Shown here piece by piece: positions 1 to 6,750 of a stretch of DNA of 35,820 nt. Each line of letters opens with the position of its first letter. Within the stretch, counting starts at the first letter, position 1. Source of the DNA: Fibrobacter sp. (GTDB lineage: Bacteria > Fibrobacterota > Fibrobacteria > Fibrobacterales > Fibrobacteraceae); the NCBI GenBank assembly GCA_017503015.1, contig JAFVTX010000017.1:1-35820 (forward strand). Direction: 5' to 3'. The notes under the pieces are model-generated. The model did not search any database and had not been told where the DNA came from. It saw nothing but the letters and a program-made list of their open reading frames with translations. Position numbers and translations under genes: made by a program.

Positions 1-21
1 ATAGCCCCGGAAGGTGGATAC

Positions 22-53
22 AAAAAAATACCCCGGAGGTTAGTCCGAGGTAT
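22..53 (-). terminator. Intrinsic terminator of the tRNA-Ser/omega unit
   Basis: Read on the minus strand, ATACCTCGG pairs with CCGGGGTAT (nine pairs, one G-U) around an eight-base loop and is followed by seven T. It lies about 20 bp after the stop codon of the omega-like gene and ends the tRNA-omega transcript. Confidence 0.8.
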
Positions 54-73
54 CATTTCAAAAAGTTTCGGAA

Positions 74-394
74 TTACACACCGAAAGCGGCGTCGGCTGC
101 TTCGGCATTGGCGGCAGCGTTTTCCGCCACGTTTTCGGATTCAGCGGCAGCAGAAGCGGCAATGGCTTCTTCGGTCACGTCGTTGCTTCCCTTTTCAATC
201 ATGGAAAGCTTGCCTTCCTTGAACTTGTACATAGCGATGGTGGTGGGCTTCTTGGTGAGCTGGATGTAACCCTGACCGGCCTGGCTGTTGAGGAAACGGG
301 CCTCATGGGCCATCATCACCACGGCACGGAAAACGGAACCTTGGCATTCCTTGCTAGCGTAAATATCGTCGAGATAAACTCTCTGGTCGGACAT
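74..394 (-). CDS. rpoZ: Probable RNA polymerase omega subunit
   Basis: 106 residues. The core (about residues 5-65) has the omega layout: a short N-terminal segment, a helix with an R-A-(V/A)..A..AR pattern (here VFRAVVMMAHEAR), then KPTTIAMYKFKEGK, which matches the K-TT-IAL-E---G motif of omega. Omega helps fold and assemble the beta-prime subunit in RNA polymerase. The last 35 or so residues are an Ala/Glu-rich tail of low complexity, as in many omega proteins. A strong ribosome site (GGAGGT, six bases before ATG) fixes the start. The gene lies only 24 bp after the tRNA-Ser 3' end on the same strand, with no promoter evident between them, and a terminator follows. Similarity to omega is by motif only, so this is probable rather than certain. 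Confidence 0.68.
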   Translation of the reverse strand: MSDQRVYLDDIYASKECQGSVFRAVVMMAHEARFLNSQAGQGYIQLTKKPTTIAMYKFKEGKLSMIEKGSNDVTEEAIAASAAAESENVAENAAANAEAADAAFGV

Positions 395-418
395 CGGGGT
401 ACCTCCGAAATTTTTTAG

Positions 419-503
419 AAGAGGGAGAGGGATTCGAACCCTCGTTACCGTAAAGTAAACACGCTTTCCAAGCGTGCGCCTTCAACCACTCGGCCATCCC
501 TCC
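419..503 (-). tRNA. tRNA-Ser (anticodon GGA)
   Basis: A full class II cloverleaf reads on the minus strand: acceptor GGAGGGA/TCCCTCT, D stem GCC/GGC, anticodon stem CACGC/GCGTG with loop TTGGAAA (anticodon GGA, decoding UCC and UCU), a long variable arm with stem TTAC/GTAA, and T arm GAGGG-TTCGAAT-CCCTC. CCA is not encoded. Two details are odd: the first acceptor pair is G-U, and the discriminator reads U where bacterial tRNA-Ser usually has G. The transcript probably continues into the omega-like gene. Confidence 0.95.
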
Positions 504-519
504 TTAGGATGTGAGGCCA

Positions 520-548
520 AATATAGATGTTTTTTTTGCCCTTGTCAA
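520..548 (-). promoter_or_regulatory. Promoter of tRNA-Ser/omega unit
   Basis: On the minus strand TTGACA (548-543), a 17-bp spacer containing eight A, and TATATT (525-520) stand about 16 bp before the mature tRNA 5' end. This is a near-consensus primary-sigma promoter and serves as a model for others in the window. Confidence 0.8.
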
Positions 549-660
549 CCGATTTTAGGCCATTTTTGCATAAAAAAGTGTTTTTTTCTAAAAAAAGCTA
601 TTTGTTGCTATGACGGATTCGAATCCTAGTAACTAGTAACTCTTAACTACTAACTGCGCC

Positions 661-2361
661 TCAGGCGCCAAGCTCATCCCACACGACCTGCATGAGCGGT
701 TCGAGCGTCTTGGGGGTGAAGTCGAACTTGATGTTTGCGGCGGCAAAAAGCTCCGGCAGGGGGCGGCTGCTCCCCAGACTTTCGGCTCGGAAAAGGTCGT
801 CGATGGCTTTTTTCGGGTCTTTCTTGAAGTTCGCCCATACCTGCAGGGCTCCAATCTGGGCTATTCCGTACTCGATGTAGTAGAACGGGCACTCAAAAAT
901 GTGGAGCTGCTTTTGCCAGAGGTTTCCGCGGACCGCTTCCAGGCCCGAATAGTCGATGCCTGCGTCGTAGCGGTCCATGATTTCGTTCCAGATGTCGGTG
1001 CGGTCGCTGGCCGTGTGCTCCGGGAAACTGTAGATGCGGTGCTGAAAACTGTCCACGCTGGCCACCCATGGGAACAGCCAGATGACATCTGTCAGTTCGC
1101 CCAGGATACTCCGGGAAATGGCCTCGTGGTTGTCTCCGTAGAAGGGTTTCAGGTTGGACATGCCGATAAGCTCCATGCTCATGCTGGCCACTTCTGCAAA
1201 TTCCGCAGGAACGTCCCTGTAGGCCACAATAGGCTGGTTCGCCAGGGCGAACTGGTGGAATGAATGACCCGATTCGTGCAGGAGCGTGTAGATGTCCCGG
1301 TCCGTGCAGGCGGAATTCATGAAGATGAAGGGGAGGCGGCTCTCGTCAAAGCCGATCTGGTAGCCGCCGGGGGCCTTGCCGAGCCTGGAATCCGGGTCGA
1401 TAAGGTTCTGGGCCTGCATCTCCCTGGCCCACTTGCCTGCCTGGGGGTGGATGCTTTCGAAAATCCGATCCACCTTTTCGATGAGTTCCGCTCCGCTAGA
1501 ATATGGCTTGAGGGCAGGCCTGTTCAGCGGGTCGACGTCCAGGTCCCAAGGCCTGAGCTTTTCAAGACCCATTTTCTGGGCGCGCTTCTTGTAGATTTCT
1601 TTCAGCAGGGGGAGCACCAGCTTCTCGATGCTTTCGTGGAAAGCTTCGCAGTCGGCGGGGGAGTAGTCGAACCGGTGCTTCGCGAGGAAAATGTAGTCGA
1701 TAAAGTCCTTGCAGTGGGCGTTCTTGGCCACATCCTTACGAATTTTGAACAACTTATCAAAAGCACTGTCCAGGGCGTCCTTGTCCTTGAGGCGGCGTTC
1801 CCACATGGCCCGCCAGGCCCGTTCCCGCAAGCCCCGGTCTGTATTTTCCATGTAGGTCGCCATCTGCTGCATGGTCTGAGTCTTGCCTTCGAACTCCACG
1901 CTCATGCCGCCGGTAATCTTCTGGTAGGCCTGAATTTCCTTGTTTTCTTCGGTCTCCAGGGGAATATTGTCGGGGGAGAACAGGTCCAGGGAAACCTGGA
2001 CGCCCTTGAACCATTCGCCGAACTCGCCCTTGAGAGCGTCCTTGGAGGGGTGGGCCATCAGTTTCTTGTTCAGCTTGTCATCGTATTCGTTGATGACAGG
2101 CTGGATGTTTTCTACAAAGTCGGCATAGGCCTTGGCAGCCTTTTCGTCCTTGGTGTCGCAGGTCATGGCCACGTAGCGGCGGCAGCTGACTTCGCCCAGC
2201 ACAGAGTTCAGCTCGCTCCAGTCCAGAATCCAGTCCCGTAGGGGAGTGGCGGCCGCGGGAATGTCCCGCAATAGCAGGCTCCGGTAAAGCTCGCTGATTT
2301 TCTTTTCGTCATCGGGATTCAGGTTTTCGGGGACAAAACGACGGGGGAGTTTCATAATCAT
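661..2361 (-). CDS. M3-family metallopeptidase (oligoendopeptidase F-like)
   Basis: 566 residues, the usual size for M3 oligoendopeptidases. The zinc site HExxH is present as HESGH in LLHESGHSFHQFAL (about residue 365), followed about 25 residues later by the helix that carries the third zinc ligand (VPAEFAEVASMSMEL). The N-terminal two thirds is helical, as expected for the lid of this fold. No signal peptide is visible, so it should be a cytoplasmic enzyme trimming short peptides. The start codon overlaps the stop of the upstream lipoprotein gene by four bases (ATGA), so the two are translationally coupled. A GCGCC-TGA-GGCGC hairpin sits on the stop codon. Family assignment is firm; substrate preference and the name pepF are not decided by sequence. 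Confidence 0.9.
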   Translation of the reverse strand: MIMKLPRRFVPENLNPDDEKKISELYRSLLLRDIPAAATPLRDWILDWSELNSVLGEVSCRRYVAMTCDTKDEKAAKAYADFVENIQPVINEYDDKLNKKLMAHPSKDALKGEFGEWFKGVQVSLDLFSPDNIPLETEENKEIQAYQKITGGMSVEFEGKTQTMQQMATYMENTDRGLRERAWRAMWERRLKDKDALDSAFDKLFKIRKDVAKNAHCKDFIDYIFLAKHRFDYSPADCEAFHESIEKLVLPLLKEIYKKRAQKMGLEKLRPWDLDVDPLNRPALKPYSSGAELIEKVDRIFESIHPQAGKWAREMQAQNLIDPDSRLGKAPGGYQIGFDESRLPFIFMNSACTDRDIYTLLHESGHSFHQFALANQPIVAYRDVPAEFAEVASMSMELIGMSNLKPFYGDNHEAISRSILGELTDVIWLFPWVASVDSFQHRIYSFPEHTASDRTDIWNEIMDRYDAGIDYSGLEAVRGNLWQKQLHIFECPFYYIEYGIAQIGALQVWANFKKDPKKAIDDLFRAESLGSSRPLPELFAAANIKFDFTPKTLEPLMQVVWDELGA

Positions 2362-3038
2362 TCCTTCGGGAAAATGGAATAGACCCAGTCACTGACAAGG
2401 CCGTCCAAAAGGGATTTCCGGGCCCTGTCTTCCAGGGCGCGCATTTCTTCGGGAGAAATGGGATGTTCTATGTCAAAATCAAAGGAAACTAGCGGGCCTT
2501 CGGCTTCCAGGGATACGGAAATTTCGCCCTTGGCGCGGTACTTGGTGATTCCGGTCAGGGAGAGAAGCCTTTTGTCCAGCGGAAAGTCCGTCGTAAGCGT
2601 GATGTCGCTTGCGCCGGGCAAAAGCACCGTAGAATCCTTCAACTGCAATGGCAGTTCTATCAAGGTATCCAGGAATAGGTTCGCCTTCAGATTCCGGACC
2701 CACAGGGTGTCCGGGCTCTGGTTGTTTGCCGTCATGACGGCCGTCAGGTGCGCCTTGCCAAGTTCCTTCTCGATAATCCCTCTGGCCAAGTTCTGCACGA
2801 TAAGCACCACCTGGGGGTTCGGCAGCAGCGTAGATTTAAGGTTATTGACCTGCTCGAACAGCTCCGGATTGATGGTCACGGAATCCAGCGCGAGTTCCTT
2901 GAATTCTAGCTTGGTCTTGCTCAGGATGCTGGCCGCGTCGATCTTTCGGGTGGCCGCACAGCTCTGCAGCAGGACGGCGGAAAAAAGGCAGACCACCGCA
3001 AACAGGATAAATTTATATTTGGAGGGCATTTTGCTCAT
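2358..3038 (-). CDS. Lipoprotein, possibly LEA14/WHy-like
   Basis: 226 residues. A hydrophobic N-terminus ends in a lipobox (LLQSC, Cys 27), so the product is an outer- or inner-membrane lipoprotein. The body has alternating beta-type segments (PLQLKDSTVLLPG, then KGEISVSLEAEGPLVSFDFD) that recall LEA14/WHy domains, but this is only a resemblance. A second possible start lies three codons in (MPSKYKF). A TATATT box (3053-3048) is only nine bases before the ATG, so the leader would be almost absent. The gene is translationally coupled to the downstream M3 peptidase and diverges from grpE. The pairing with a peptidase gives no clear functional hint. Confidence 0.75.
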   Translation of the reverse strand: MSKMPSKYKFILFAVVCLFSAVLLQSCAATRKIDAASILSKTKLEFKELALDSVTINPELFEQVNNLKSTLLPNPQVVLIVQNLARGIIEKELGKAHLTAVMTANNQSPDTLWVRNLKANLFLDTLIELPLQLKDSTVLLPGASDITLTTDFPLDKRLLSLTGITKYRAKGEISVSLEAEGPLVSFDFDIEHPISPEEMRALEDRARKSLLDGLVSDWVYSIFPKE

Positions 3039-3156
3039 TTCGTTTACAATATATAAAGATAGGAAATGCGGGATTGGCCAAATTTGACAAATTGAGGCAA
3101 AAATTGCTATATTTTGTTGCCGATAATGCGGGTTATGTAAACTAAAATATAAAAAA

Positions 3157-3177
3157 CGAAAGGGGGCCGTGTTTCAC
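3157..3177. promoter_or_regulatory. Possible activator site upstream of grpE
   Basis: CGAAA and GTTTC half-sites face each other about 60 bp upstream of the grpE -24 box. A tighter GTTTC-N5-GAAAC palindrome occupies 6615-6629 upstream of the dnaK -24 box. A sigma-54 activator would be expected to bind in such a position. The resemblance is weak, so the call is tentative. Confidence 0.25.
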
Positions 3178-3226
3178 AATAAAACCTCTTTCCTTAATTT
3201 TTTGCCCAATATCCCCTTATTTCCTT

Positions 3227-3241
3227 TGGCACATAATTTGC
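3227..3241 (+). promoter_or_regulatory. Sigma-54 (-24/-12) promoter of grpE
   Basis: TGGCAC-N5-TTGC with spacer ATAAT matches the sigma-54 core exactly, including GG at -24 and GC at -12 with the required 12-bp register. The core begins exactly 90 bp before the grpE start codon, the same distance as the equivalent site of dnaK, and both share GGGCGT at the expected transcription start. Confidence 0.75.
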
Positions 3242-3316
3242 TATCTTTGGGCGTGATTTTGGCTAGAAAATGTAAAACTGTAGCCCGTCAGGATAATTTT
3301 TAAAGGATTTATTGAA

Positions 3317-4012
3317 ATGGCAGAAGATTTGAACGAACAGGAACCGACCGCAGAAGAAAAAGCAAAATTCGAAGCAGACGTGCTCAAGGCCGCCGAAGAC
3401 GCGATGAAGATGGATGGTTCGGCAAGCTCACCAACCGAGAATAAGGTCGACGCAGAACATCATCCTGAGAAGCAAAGCGACGAAGGATCCAGTCCGGATG
3501 CTGCCGCCGAGCAGCCCGCAGACGCAGCCGCTGAACAGCCTGCGGAACCCGCTACCGAAGACCCGACTGCTGCCCTCAAGGCAGCCCTTGCCGATGCAAA
3601 CGACCGGAACCTCCGCCTGATGGCCGAATTCGACAACTACCGCCGCCGTACCGCCAAGGAACAGCTGGAACTCATCGAGACCGCCAACGGCAAGCTCCTG
3701 GAAAAGCTCTCCGAAGTCCAGGACAACTTCGAGCGTGCCTTCGCCAGCGAAAACAAGGCCCAGGACCTGGAAGCCTTCGAGAAAGGCATGCAGATGATTT
3801 ACAACCAGTTCGCAAAGATTCTCACCGACGCGGGCCTCGAGCAAATCGACCCCACCGGCGCGGAATTCGACCCGAACATGCACGAAGCCCTGATGCAGCA
3901 GCCCAGCGAGACTGTGCCCGAAGGCCATGTGGTCACCGTGTTCCAGAAGGGCTACAAGCTCAAAAACAAGATCTTGAAAACCGCGAAAGTCATCGTCTCC
4001 TCCGGAAAATAG
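3317..4012 (+). CDS. grpE: Nucleotide exchange factor GrpE
   Basis: 231 residues. GrpE releases ADP from DnaK in the cytoplasmic DnaK-DnaJ-GrpE cycle. Residues 1-85 form an acidic Ala/Pro/Glu-rich extension of low complexity. A long helix follows (about 85-170) with the family motif MAEFDNYRRRTAKE, and then the C-terminal beta domain with PNMHEALMQQPSE and a VVTVFQKGYKLK segment. The start is supported by AAGGA eight bases upstream. thiS begins 25 bp downstream and probably shares the transcript. No hrcA gene and no CIRCE palindrome are nearby; the visible promoter is of the sigma-54 type. Confidence 0.96.
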   Translation: MAEDLNEQEPTAEEKAKFEADVLKAAEDAMKMDGSASSPTENKVDAEHHPEKQSDEGSSPDAAAEQPADAAAEQPAEPATEDPTAALKAALADANDRNLRLMAEFDNYRRRTAKEQLELIETANGKLLEKLSEVQDNFERAFASENKAQDLEAFEKGMQMIYNQFAKILTDAGLEQIDPTGAEFDPNMHEALMQQPSETVPEGHVVTVFQKGYKLKNKILKTAKVIVSSGK

Positions 4013-4037
4013 GCCCGCACTAAACTATATTTGACCC

Positions 4038-4232
4038 ATGCTGAAGATTAACGGACAGGACGTAGATGCCGCAGGCAAAACGCTGGAAAGCTACATTGCC
4101 GAAGCCGGATTCAATAAGGTGCGTATAGCCGTAGAACGGAACGGAGAAATCGTCCCCAAGTCCAAATACGGCGAGACCGTCCTTGCCGACGGCGACTGCG
4201 TCGAAGTCGTGAACTTTGTAGGTGGCGGCTGA
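4038..4232 (+). CDS. thiS: Sulfur carrier protein ThiS
   Basis: 64 residues of ubiquitin-like fold. It begins MLKINGQ and ends in GGG, so the C-terminal Gly-Gly needed for adenylation and thiocarboxylate formation is present. It delivers sulfur for the thiazole ring of thiamine. The stop codon shares one base with the start of thiF, its activating enzyme. A TATATT box stands six bases before the ATG, but no -35 is evident, so transcription from grpE is more likely. Confidence 0.9.
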   Translation: MLKINGQDVDAAGKTLESYIAEAGFNKVRIAVERNGEIVPKSKYGETVLADGDCVEVVNFVGGG

Positions 4233-4879
4233 TGTCGGCTGGCGATACACCCCTCCCCTCCCGAGAGCAAATCCTGGCCGCCCTGGTCCAAAAGCAGGGA
4301 GCCGATGCCGTCGAGAAACTGCAAAAAGCAACTATCGCCGTGTGCGGCCTGGGAGGCCTCGGCTCGAACATCGCCATTTCCCTCGCCCGTGCAGGCGTCG
4401 GCAGGCTAATTTTGATAGATTTCGACACGGTGGACATCACCAATCTGCACCGCCAGCAATACAAAATGAACCAGGTGGGAATCCCCAAGGCCGAAGCCCT
4501 CCTCGAGAACCTGAAAGAGATCGCCCCCTATGTTCATTACGAGGTCCATCGGGTCAAGGTCACCGCCGAAAACGCAGTTTCCCTTTTGCAGGAGGCCGAC
4601 GTCATCTGCGAAGCTTTTGACAAGGCCGACGCCAAGGCCATGCTGGTGGATACGGTCCTGGAGCAACTTCCTCAAAAATATCTGGTCGCCGCCAGCGGGA
4701 TGGCCAGCTACGACAGCGGAAACGCCATCCTCACCCGCCGCATTACGGACAAGTTCTACCTCTGCGGCGACGGCAAGAACGACGTGGACGAAGTCGCCGG
4801 GCTTGTTGCCCCCCGCGTCATGCTCTGCGCCGCCCACCAGGCCCTGACCGCCATCCGTCTTGTGCTCGGTCTGGATTAA
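4232..4879 (+). CDS. thiF: ThiS adenylyltransferase ThiF (short type)
   Basis: 215 residues of the E1/ThiF/MoeB fold. The nucleotide-binding motif GLGGLGSN is at about residues 39-46, followed by the acidic strand LILIDFDTVDITNLHRQQY that binds ATP-Mg and contains the catalytic Arg. The protein activates the C-terminal glycine of ThiS. It is shorter than E. coli ThiF and lacks the paired CxxC zinc motifs, as seen in the short ThiF type of anaerobes. It overlaps thiS by one base. No thiG, thiH or thiC is present in the window, so the rest of the pathway must be encoded elsewhere. Confidence 0.88.
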   Translation: MSAGDTPLPSREQILAALVQKQGADAVEKLQKATIAVCGLGGLGSNIAISLARAGVGRLILIDFDTVDITNLHRQQYKMNQVGIPKAEALLENLKEIAPYVHYEVHRVKVTAENAVSLLQEADVICEAFDKADAKAMLVDTVLEQLPQKYLVAASGMASYDSGNAILTRRITDKFYLCGDGKNDVDEVAGLVAPRVMLCAAHQALTAIRLVLGLD

Positions 4880-4891
4880 GTTTTTTGAAGA

Positions 4892-5194
4892 CTACTTTGC
4901 TTCTTGTCTGTAATAAAGGACGCGCAATATAACGACTTTCTGCTTGTCGTGATTGACATGATAAAACAAGCGGTAATTCTCGACAGACATTGAGCGTACT
5001 TCACGCAAAATCCAAGGTTCTTCTTGACATAAGGCAAATGCTTCTGGAAAATCGGATAACGTGTTTACCGATTCCTGAAATTTTGCCATTAGATTTTTGG
5101 CAGCGATTGGCGAACAAAGCGTTATGCTGATATAGTCAAAGATTTGATCGATGTCAGCCTCTGCAGCAGAAGAAAAGTGGACTTCAAAATTCAT
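4892..5194 (-). CDS. RelE/ParE-family toxin
   Basis: 100 residues with the RelE/ParE fold pattern: MNFEVHFSSAAEADIDQIFDYI at the N-terminus, a two-helix hairpin, then the strands EVRSMSVENYRLFYHV and VVILRVLYYRQE. Members are either ribosome-dependent mRNA nucleases (RelE) or gyrase poisons (ParE); sequence alone does not decide. The start overlaps the antitoxin stop by four bases (ATGA), the standard antitoxin-first arrangement. It is convergent with thiF, 12 bp away. Confidence 0.87.
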   Translation of the reverse strand: MNFEVHFSSAAEADIDQIFDYISITLCSPIAAKNLMAKFQESVNTLSDFPEAFALCQEEPWILREVRSMSVENYRLFYHVNHDKQKVVILRVLYYRQEAK

Positions 5195-5493
5195 ACCTTA
5201 TATTTCTTCTTGACATCGGAAAGGACCATCGCGGCAGGGCGGGTGCGACCTTTCAGCATATCGTCGTAGCCTTTCTCGAGTTCCGCATCGAGGCGTTCTT
5301 TCGACCATTTGGCAGCGTTTTCTGGAGCCTTGGGCAACTTCACGTCGAAGGGAATACCCTGTTGCAGAATTATCTGCTTATAGAACATGTTGATGGCGCT
5401 AGAAACGGATATGCCGAGGGTTTCCAGGACGCTTTCGGCCTGTTCCTTGACGTCGGGTTCAATACGGGCGTATAAATTTGCGGTCTTATTCAT
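5191..5493 (-). CDS. RelB/DinJ-family antitoxin
   Basis: Starting at the ATG at 5493 the product is 100 residues. Residues 1-45 form a ribbon-helix-helix domain (TANLYARIEPDVKEQAESVL, then LGISVSSAINMFYKQII), typical of RelB/DinJ; the C-terminal half wraps the toxin. A longer frame with 12 extra N-terminal codons exists, but the promoter (TTGCTT-N17-TATATT, 5529-5501) would start transcription at about the internal ATG, so the shorter form is preferred. The domain normally binds the operon promoter and represses it together with the toxin. Confidence 0.88.
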   Translation of the reverse strand: MNKTANLYARIEPDVKEQAESVLETLGISVSSAINMFYKQIILQQGIPFDVKLPKAPENAAKWSKERLDAELEKGYDDMLKGRTRPAAMVLSDVKKKYKV

Positions 5494-5500
5494 GTCTATT

Positions 5501-5529
5501 AATATACGTTTTTGTCCGCACAAAAGCAA
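5501..5529 (-). promoter_or_regulatory. Promoter of the toxin-antitoxin pair
   Basis: On the minus strand TTGCTT, 17 bp and TATATT. The -10 box ends only eight bases before the antitoxin ATG, so the mRNA would start at or within one or two bases of the ATG (leaderless). Confidence 0.6.
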
Positions 5530-5549
5530 TACATTTTTGGATTTTTATG

Positions 5550-5580
5550 ATGAGATAATCTCTTGACAATGAGATAATCT
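5550..5580. repeat. Two 12-bp direct repeats, each a palindrome
   Basis: ATGAGATAATCT occurs at 5550-5561 and 5569-5580, a 19-bp period. The first copy is part of the perfect palindrome GAGAT-A-ATCTC and the second keeps most of it. The position, between the antitoxin promoter and the next gene, suits an operator, but this is inference. Confidence 0.5.
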
Positions 5581-5599
5581 GGAAAAACTCGTCATGACA

Positions 5600-6298
5600 C
5601 TAATTATTTTTGAGACAGCGGACAGACTTTAGATTACCTCTATATTCACCGTCGTAGTAAAGAACGGAATCTGTAGAGAACGAAAAACTCCAATAATAAG
5701 CGCTCGTTGTACCATGGCTTTTATTGGACCAAAACTCCGCAAAAAAAGTTCCCAAGCAAACATTGTCAAAAGCACAATTACCAGAAGGTTTCACTGAAAA
5801 ACCGTAAGAGTCAAGTCCGTTACAACGGTCTCCTTTCAAATCATTTTCCCATCCACTGGCGCTTTTCAACTTTCTTCCAGCAACCTCCTTGCCACCAACG
5901 AAATCCAGCATCAGATTCCACTCTTCATCTGTTGGCAAATGCCACCCCTCTGGGCATACTTCCTGCGCTTCGTACCAACTGTACAAACGCCCGAACTCAG
6001 TGCAGTTTTCATCAAGCCCGTCATAACAATAACTTCCAGCTATCGCATAATTCAGATTTTCTGCCATCCATTCCTGATCACCCAAGAAAACAGTCTTATA
6101 TGATTTTCCATCACGTGAATCTACGAAACTCCCTTGTTTTACATCAACTTTTTCATTGGATTTGTCGTCGGCACTAGATTTTACATCAACTTTTTCATTG
6201 GATTTGTCGTCGGCACTAGAGCCTTTGTCGCTACCACAAGCAGAAAAAAACATTGTCAAAGCAGTGAATACAATAACTAACAGGGGTATTTTATTCAT
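5600..6298 (-). CDS. FISUMP-domain lipoprotein (small)
   Basis: 232 residues. The signal sequence ends in a lipobox (FFSAC, Cys 21). A short linker holds two identical 14-residue units (SSADDKSNEKVDVK), encoded by an exact 42-bp tandem duplication. The FISUMP domain fills residues 59-231: DSRDGKSYKTVFLG, then WMAENLNY, CPEGWHLPTDEEW, and the closing VRCLKNN. The domain belongs to the C-type-lectin-like formylglycine-enzyme/FISUMP type of fold by family knowledge; its role in Fibrobacter is not established. A promoter (TATATT at 6352-6347) and ribosome site AAGGA lie upstream. It is a stand-alone gene. Confidence 0.88.
   Translation of the reverse strand: MNKIPLLVIVFTALTMFFSACGSDKGSSADDKSNEKVDVKSSADDKSNEKVDVKQGSFVDSRDGKSYKTVFLGDQEWMAENLNYAIAGSYCYDGLDENCTEFGRLYSWYEAQEVCPEGWHLPTDEEWNLMLDFVGGKEVAGRKLKSASGWENDLKGDRCNGLDSYGFSVKPSGNCAFDNVCLGTFFAEFWSNKSHGTTSAYYWSFSFSTDSVLYYDGEYRGNLKSVRCLKNN
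6137..6220 (-). repeat. 42-bp exact tandem duplication inside the FISUMP gene
   Basis: Copies occupy 6137-6178 and 6179-6220 with no mismatch. Each encodes the 14-residue linker unit SSADDKSNEKVDVK. Perfect identity points to a recent, possibly unstable, duplication that lengthens the spacer between lipid anchor and domain. Confidence 0.9.
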
Positions 6299-6346
6299 GA
6301 AAGAATCCTTATTTTAAATCAATTTAAAGAAAAAATTTTTTTGGCA

Positions 6347-6374
6347 ATATAACTTATTTTATGTTGGTTTACAA
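6347..6374 (-). promoter_or_regulatory. Promoter of the small FISUMP gene
   Basis: On the minus strand TTGTAA, 16 bp and TATATT, about 50 bp before the start codon. Confidence 0.5.
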
Positions 6375-6379
6375 GCAAC

Positions 6380-6550
6380 GTTCACTGGAAGGGGTGTTAG
6401 GGGGTGGAGCCACCTAGGCGAGGGGGTGGAGAGCAACGGAGTGCGAACCAGGGGGATGCCTCCCCCACCCCTTTTCTATGGACCCTATCCCCTATCGCTG
6501 CGCTCCAGGGTCCAGGGTGACAGGGAGATCCCCGCCTTCGCGGGGATGAC
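6380..6550. repeat. GC-rich intergenic repeat block with hairpin element
   Basis: The 452-bp gap between the FISUMP gene and dnaK holds no convincing gene. Bases 6390-6480 are G-rich, with AGGGGGTGG and AGGGGGATGCCTCCCCC foldbacks. A 26-bp element at 6525-6550 with stem CCCCGC-CTTC-GCGGGG recurs identically at 22492-22517 and 26849-26874. Short open frames across it read as IPAFAGMT, a common translation of this dispersed repeat type, and are not genes. Confidence 0.7.
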
Positions 6551-6660
6551 ATCCCGCGGCTACCGTTCCATTATGAAACATGGCGTTTTCAGCCTTTTCC
6601 AAGCCGTTTTCTTGTTTCAGAACGAAACGAAATGGCCGTTTTTTGCCAGTTATTAGCATT

Positions 6661-6675
6661 TGGCACGGGTTTTGC
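6661..6675 (+). promoter_or_regulatory. Sigma-54 (-24/-12) promoter of dnaK
   Basis: TGGCAC-N5-TTGC with spacer GGGTT; the full stretch TGGCACGGGTTTTGCTT equals the best sigma-54 consensus. It starts 90 bp before the dnaK ATG, as at grpE, and GGGCGT follows at the predicted start of transcription. A GTTTC-N5-GAAAC palindrome lies upstream at 6615-6629. Confidence 0.8.
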
Positions 6676-6750
6676 TTATGTATGGGCGTAAAAAATCGCC
6701 CCGTTCAGATTGATTCGCGGGCGGCAAGAATTTAAAATAGGAGACTCATT

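Noticed and set aside
606-630. tRNA T-arm-like sequence GGATTCGAATCC
   Set aside because: A short palindrome only; no cloverleaf can be built around it.
1264-2241. 325-codon plus-strand frame opposite the M3 peptidase
   Set aside because: Shadow of the peptidase, no family features.
3060-3316. CIRCE (HrcA) operator upstream of grpE
   Set aside because: No TTAGCACTC-N9-GAGTGCTAA palindrome here or before dnaK.
6426-6656. 76-codon frame containing IPAFAGMT
   Set aside because: Translation of a dispersed hairpin repeat, seen in many genomes without protein evidence.
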